A DNA stretch of 64,000 nt from positions 1 through 64,000 of the forward strand of contig QKWP01002055.1 in the NCBI GenBank assembly GCA_003550325.1. The letters are read 5' to 3'. The first letter of the stretch is position 1; the number at the start of each line of letters is the position of its first letter. The notes under the pieces are model-generated. The model made no database searches, had not been told where the DNA came from, and worked only from the letters and a program-made list of their open reading frames with translations. Below are positions 58,806-64,000 of this stretch, in pieces. The translations under genes were made by a program, and so were the position numbers. This stretch comes from Gigaspora rosea (lineage: Eukaryota; Glomeromycota; Glomeromycetes; Diversisporales; Gigasporaceae).

Positions 58806-58975
58806 CATCTGTTTCCATGAATTCTGTCAAAAAATTGGTCGGCCTAATTTTGTCGATTTTATAAGTTTGTGGTTCCCGGTAATGATCACTGCCGAATCAA
58901 AATTTATCAATCAACAAATATTCGGCCAGTCAATTTTTGTCAGATGTCCCAGAATTTATGAAAATAATTTTGAGG
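58806..58975. mobile_element. 'TCATAAATTC'-family TIR element, right-arm copy
   Basis: Counterpart of 32025-32200, here with 'aatttttgtcagatgtccca' and 'gaatttatgaaaat' better preserved. Confidence 0.7.
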
Positions 58976-59101
58976 TCCACTGATGACTTAAAATATGAAT
59001 AGCACAATCATCTTTTCGAAATTCCGTAATAGAACCAGTTAATATTATACATTACATCAAACTAAAACTTTCGTCAATAGAATAAAATTTGAAAAAAATA
59101 G

Positions 59102-62100
59102 TGTTGCACTCAAACCACCTCTAAAACGGTTTAGTGGAACTGGGGCTTAAAATAATTGAAAGCCTCACGTTTCAATAAATTGAACGTGATTGTGTATAAA
59201 GGTTTTTATGTGATTTGCTTTTATGAAAGAGGCAAACGGCTAAATGTATATGAAGATACAGATAGTCGTATCAGTTTATCTATAAACTATAACTACTTTT
59301 ACTAACACTATGTAACGTGAGAACCGTCGCAGTAATCACGTGAACTAGATCGTTAAATCACTTAACGATTACAAACGATTATACACGTGTATGAAGACAC
59401 GAGTATAGGGTTTTGGTTAATTAGTGTATGAAGACACTAATCGTTTATTTATTTTATTGAGTTGTAGAGAACTATCGGCATTCCGGTAGGAATATCGGTG
59501 ATATTTATACATGTCAGATAATATATAATAACGATCATATCTATCAGTTATAATATATCGATTAAATAGTTCTACTAGGTCTTCACATTTATCAATGAAG
59601 AAGTCTATTGGATCTTCCTCAAAGTCACTTTTTAAAAAAAAATTTTTTTTTTTAACAAATATTCTACCAGGATCGAAAATTCAGGTACATAACCATTGTA
59701 TCAGTAAGTATCGAATGGTTTCATATAATATTGTCTTGATTATGGCTGTTTTTCTGAGAAACATTTTTGTCCACTGTTTCTTTTTATCTTTAGATCCGGA
59801 TGTATATACCATTTCTTTAGTTTGAGGTTTGTTAATGATGTTAAATTCTTGAAGTTTGTTGTTTAAGTCTTGCAAAGATTGAATAGACTGGTCTTTGTCT
59901 TTTCTATAGTATCGGCATTATGAAGATTAACTTCTTTATTGGCTAGTTCACATCTTTTAGGGTTCTTCAGCTTGTATAAATATTTAATCATCTTCTTGAG
60001 CTCGTATATCCATTTTATTCATGTTTTATATTCAGGATTTGGGGTAGTTCGTTCATATTCTACATGCTTCTCGAGTTTATTCAAAGTTTTGTCTTCAAAT
60101 TTTCTGGTTACCCTTTTTAATTTTTCGATCTTCTTCTTCCAAACTTCGTAGACTTTCTCAAGACCGATTCCATTTCGACAAAATAATCTATCGGGATCAA
60201 ATTGATTATTCAAAATCGTCACTTTTGACCAGTCCTAAATACTCTTCAGGTGCTTTATCTCTAATTCCTGTAGGCATCTTTGTTTCTTTCTCCCATTCAA
60301 CTATTCATCGAAACTCTTTAATTTTTTTGACCACGTTTTGCAGGCATAAAGTAACTCTTCTCCTTCCAGGGATACTTCTAATATATTCCCCTTATTTATT
60401 TTACTTTTGTCTTCAATGTACTCAACTAACATCTCACGATCACTTTTATATGTAGTTTCTTCATATATGATTTCATTTTTCCTCTCTAATTCTTCTAATT
60501 CCGTTCCAAGAGCGTCATCCAATTCAGCTAACTTTCAGTAATCTGGTAGGGATTCTTCATCTATATCAAAATCATCTTCAAGATCAAGTTTGAGCATTTC
60601 TATCTTCGATTTGTAGTCTCTAGGATTCTTGAACTGAGGTTCAGGTTCTTTAGGCTTCGTAGGTTCCGGAATCTGATTCTTTAAGACTTCGAGATAGATA
60701 TTAGTAAGGTCTCCCAGAACAGCTTCAAGGTTTAATTCAGCTTCTTCTTTCTTTAGGTTCTTCTTTTCATTTGTTAAGCCTTTATCGTCGTCTTCTACTG
60801 AAGTTTCTGGGGCATAATGCGACTCACGAACTTTGGGTATCGATACTTTGTTCCTTTGGATGAAGGTTATATCTTCTAATACCTCTAACAAGAATTCCAG
60901 GGCTTCGGGCACTTGTTCTTCATGGATTTCGGAGTGACCGAATGCTTTATTGATGATTTCTTGAACTTCCGCGACTTGTTCATCGGTAAAGGTTGTAAGA
61001 AGTATGGTGCACTTTTCTTCTAACTCTTTAGCATCAGGACACCTACTAACATTATGTCCTTTCACACTACAATAGGGGCATCTAAACTCCTTATGAAATT
61101 TTCGTCTATTCCATTTCTAATTCTTTGGATACATTCTATACATTTATTTTAGATATTTATTCAACATTTACTTTCTTCGTTCTTTGTTTGTAGTCTTCTT
61201 TCTTAATAAGCAATACTAGTAGGTATGTTGACTCTTATCGCAGGCTCTTCTAGACTTGTTGTTACAGACAAGTATAACTTTCAGTGCCTTTTATTACATG
61301 ACTTATGTTAATTTAACACAAATTTAATAAGTTGGCTTTCAATTGCACACACTTGTTGTAATATAATTATTTACTATTTCGATCATGCTATACACTTGTT
61401 AAATATAAGTGCGAGTGTCCTATATTAATATCGTAAAGCTATCGGAAATTTATCTTAATATTCCAAAATTATCAATTTCTAATGATAATCGAACTTATAC
61501 AATTACTTAATAAACTGGGTTGAGCTGTATTTCGCAGTCACCACCAAAATGTTGCACTCAAACCACCTCTAAAATGGTTTAGTGAAACTGGAGCTTAAAA
61601 TAATTGAAAGCCTCACGTTTCAATAAATTGAACGTGATTGTGTATAGAGGTTTTTATGTGATTTGCTTTTATGAAAAAGGCAAACGGCTAAATGTATATG
61701 AAGATACAGATAGTCATATCAGTTTATCTATAAACTATAACTACTTTTACTAACACTATGTAATGTGAGAACTGACGCAATAATCACGTGAACTAGATCG
61801 TTAAATCACTTAAGTGTATGAAGACACGAGTATAGGGTTTTGGTTAATTAGTGTATGAAGACACTAATAGTTTATTTATTTTATTGAGTTGTAGAGAACT
61901 ATCGGCATTCCAGTAGAAATATCAGCAATATTTATACATGTCAGATAATATATAAGAATAACGATCATATCTATCAGTTATAATATATCGATTCTATCAA
62001 TTAGTTATACTTGATATAATATATCCGATAGATATGATAGATTTAATAGTTATAAAATAAATAAAATAAATAATATAAACAATAGATTTATTAGATCTAT

Positions 62101-62206
62101 TAGATATTTTAGATTCTTTAGAATCTTTAGGTTTGTGTTACGCTACGTAATCACATGTATGATGGTCATTGATCGCCATGTGCCTATAGTCATATCGGGT
62201 ATAACA
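59102..62206 (-). mobile_element. LTR retrotransposon, internally deleted, right arm only
   Basis: Direct repeats 59102-59563 and 61550-62206 share >450 bp starting TGTTGCACTCAAACC. The full right repeat ends ATAACA, giving TG...CA ends. The gag remnant is on the minus strand, so 61550-62206 is the 5' LTR and a PBS-like TGGTGGTGACTGCG follows at once. The 3' LTR lacks its outermost ~200 bp on the internal side, and no pol is present, so one deletion removed pol, the polypurine tract and that LTR end. The left arm near 31900 is uninterrupted (empty site). Target duplication not clear. Confidence 0.82.
59681..61107 (-). pseudogene. Gag-like remnant with CCHC zinc knuckle
   Basis: Minus strand. 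CPYCSVKGHNVSRC fits C-x2-C-x4-H-x4-C (61065-61107), a nucleic-acid-binding zinc knuckle. It is followed by a long Glu/Lys-rich, probably coiled or disordered region (LEEKCTILLTTFTDEQVAEV onward to DDFDIDEESLPDY, stop at 60535). The remaining pieces (60522-60301, 60222-60019, 59875-59681) are in-frame fragments separated by stops or shifts. There is a stop just upstream of the knuckle as well. No protease, reverse transcriptase or integrase seen. Confidence 0.7.
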
Positions 62207-64000
62207 AAAGATATAGTCATATGATCATAAAGATATTAATCTATCTATTTGTGTAAATTAATCAAATGATTCGAACTATTGTAACAGTCTGCAACATATT
62301 TCAACATATCGATGATGAAAGGGCCGACTAAAAACACAGCTTGTGATTCTCTGATGTTCTATTTTACATGTCGATCATGTTACTAATTTCTGTCACCATC
62401 ACAATCATGTTGCTCAGCATAAACGATTCGATTCTATAATTCTAAGAAACAGTCAAAAAATGCCTAAAAAGTTCGAATTATACTGTAGTGCATGGACGTA
62501 TGGTATGATATGCGGAGCCAAACTGAAACTGACAAATTAGATAAGGTAATCACAATTATCATAGGATGACATTTATACAATTAGCTGATCAAAATGTGAT
62601 TATTGACCATAAAGCGTCGAAACTTATGAAAAAATATTCGCTTCTAATTGAAGCTTTTTGGGCACTGATTATATTTGCGAAGTGAATCTAAAAGTTCCTT
62701 CAAAAGCTATAAATGACTTTTAGGTAATTTTTGTTAGGGAAATGTTACATTCTCAAAAAGTACTTTGAGTAGTAATTGATTTACATCAGCCATCAAATGA
62801 AGGTCCTACTCTGAAGATAATTATGTATAATAGGCCCAAATTTGAAGAACTAATACAATAAGTGAATAGAGATTTCGCTGCGGTGAAAACATTCTATTAT
62901 GAAATATCTATTTAAGTCTAGAGATAAACATAATACGCCCGAATTTTAGGGAACTAATACAATAAGTGAATTGAGATTTCGTTTCCGTGAGTATGAGATT
63001 TTGCAGTTGCTAGAGTTTTCTATTATGAAATATATCGATTGTTTGAAAGTTATGACAAAGTGATAGAACTCATGAAATTCGCTTCGCATACAGTATGAGG
63101 GCTGTCAGTTCTGTGTTAGGAATATCAATTTCCCTCCTTTTTTTTTTAACAATCGATTAAATGCAAGCGTGACAAGATTTTAAGTAATTATAATAATGTG
63201 AATCTTAGTTATTATATATTAGTTACTTTATATCTACTATTGTATTGGTTTTATTTTTGTATGTATTATAATTTATTGTTCGGAGTGCAAGGTTCCTCCT
63301 GAATGTTATTTAAATATGAAATATTAAAAATTTTTGGTATGCATTTTTTAAGGTCGTTTTAGGATTTAGGGTTAGGGTCAAATATATATAGATATTTTTA
63401 GGGTTTATATATTCAAATTGAACCTGCAACATTAAGCTTTGTAACACTTCTATTCCTAGTTTATGAACGGCGACCTTCTTTTTAATGCTTTTGGAGGAAA
63501 CACAAACAGAATTTTTTGCATATTTAGATACTCGGCATAATGACCTCTACCATTAAAATTTGCTTATTTTTTCTTTGTAATATTTGATCAAAAGATTTCA
63601 TGAGACATGGGCTATATTCTTGCAAATCCTAAATCTTGAAGAAAAAATATGTAGTGCGTAGAGGTGAAAAATACTTATTTTTAAAATTATTATCTTTATT
63701 ATCGAATAGTCTATTATATTAAGACTAATGGCCTGCATTAAAAATCGCCCGAGTAATTTTAATCGATGAAAATGCGTAGAATTTTTAAGTAACGTGTATA
63801 TATGGTATATAAGCTGTACGTCGGAATGGAATCTTATTGATTTAGAACTAAGTTGATTATAACTGCATTGAAGCAAAAACAAAATTGAAATTCATTCAAA
63901 TCATTAAAGAATTTCTAACTATTTAATAACACACTTAATGCATATTAATTTTAAAATTAAAAGAATTGTTATTGGCTGATATTCGCGTAAAATAAAAGCA
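62207..64000. other. Outer right-arm sequence without genes
   Basis: Mirror of 30150-31860, including 'catcgatgatgaaagggccg', the 'tgtattagttc'-type direct repeats and the TIR of the large fold-back element. No coding region recognised. A 94-codon minus frame at 63598-63882 is probably chance. Confidence 0.65.

Larger units (their letters stand above)
49940..64000. repeat. Right arm of the >33-kb inverted duplication
   Basis: Reverse-complement counterpart of 30150-44895 (anchor pairs given there). It continues to the window end, so its true length is unknown. Arm-specific insertions are listed separately. Confidence 0.85.

Noticed and set aside
59595-59825. Plus-strand frames across 59595-60455
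   Set aside because: They oppose the minus-strand gag remnant, whose CCHC knuckle and Glu/Lys-rich composition make it the better reading.

Overview
The window reads as a gene-poor, transposon-dense stretch of a very AT-rich fungal genome. The likely source is an arbuscular mycorrhizal fungus of the Glomeromycotina (Rhizophagus-like). That is an inference from the gene types: an intron-containing DUF7869 gene, a Kre9/Knh1-like wall protein, an F-box protein with 28-residue leucine-rich repeats, and BTB-BACK-TLDc genes with a GTAAGT intron in the BTB region. No search was run. Only two genes look intact: the Kre9/Knh1-like gene (15108-16031, minus, three exons) and the F-box/LRR gene (26672-28258, plus, one exon).

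Region 1 (1-7205): a five-exon DUF7869 gene on the minus strand (1791-4214) lies between two inverted arms. Each arm has a unique inner part and an outer satellite made of alternating ~45- and ~50-bp units. The gene has two one-base homopolymer frameshifts, which may be sequencing error or decay.

Region 2 (7.2-14 kb): no genes. It holds fold-back elements, two of them from a family filled with short TTTTACTGACAAG-like sub-repeats and bounded by 8-9 bp target duplications.

Region 3 (15-29 kb): the two intact genes flank a nested transposon stack (18.9-25.05 kb). Target duplications I could read there include GTCGAAAC, GAAAAAAG and ACACCTAT/ACGCCTAT; GATTCACC flanks a small element just outside it.

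Region 4 (30.15 kb to the window end): one very large, diverged inverted duplication. Left arm 30.15-44.9 kb, right arm 49.94-64.0 kb, with a ~5-kb centre that holds a decayed piggyBac transposase and several palindromes. Each arm carries a PIF1/Helitron-type helicase remnant and a BTB-TLDc gene. The left BTB-TLDc copy has an 11-base deletion in its TLDc domain. The right copy is split by a tRNA-headed retroposon and has a stop codon. The arms differ by element insertions (an LTR retrotransposon with a gag remnant, several MITEs, a second tRNA-headed retroposon), so each arm shows the empty site for the other.

The genes do not form a pathway. What links the window is layered mobile-element activity on an old palindrome. 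An assembly gap (54388-54494), a single N (42176) and long poly-T runs limit certainty locally. Boundaries without a stated target duplication are approximate, read by eye.
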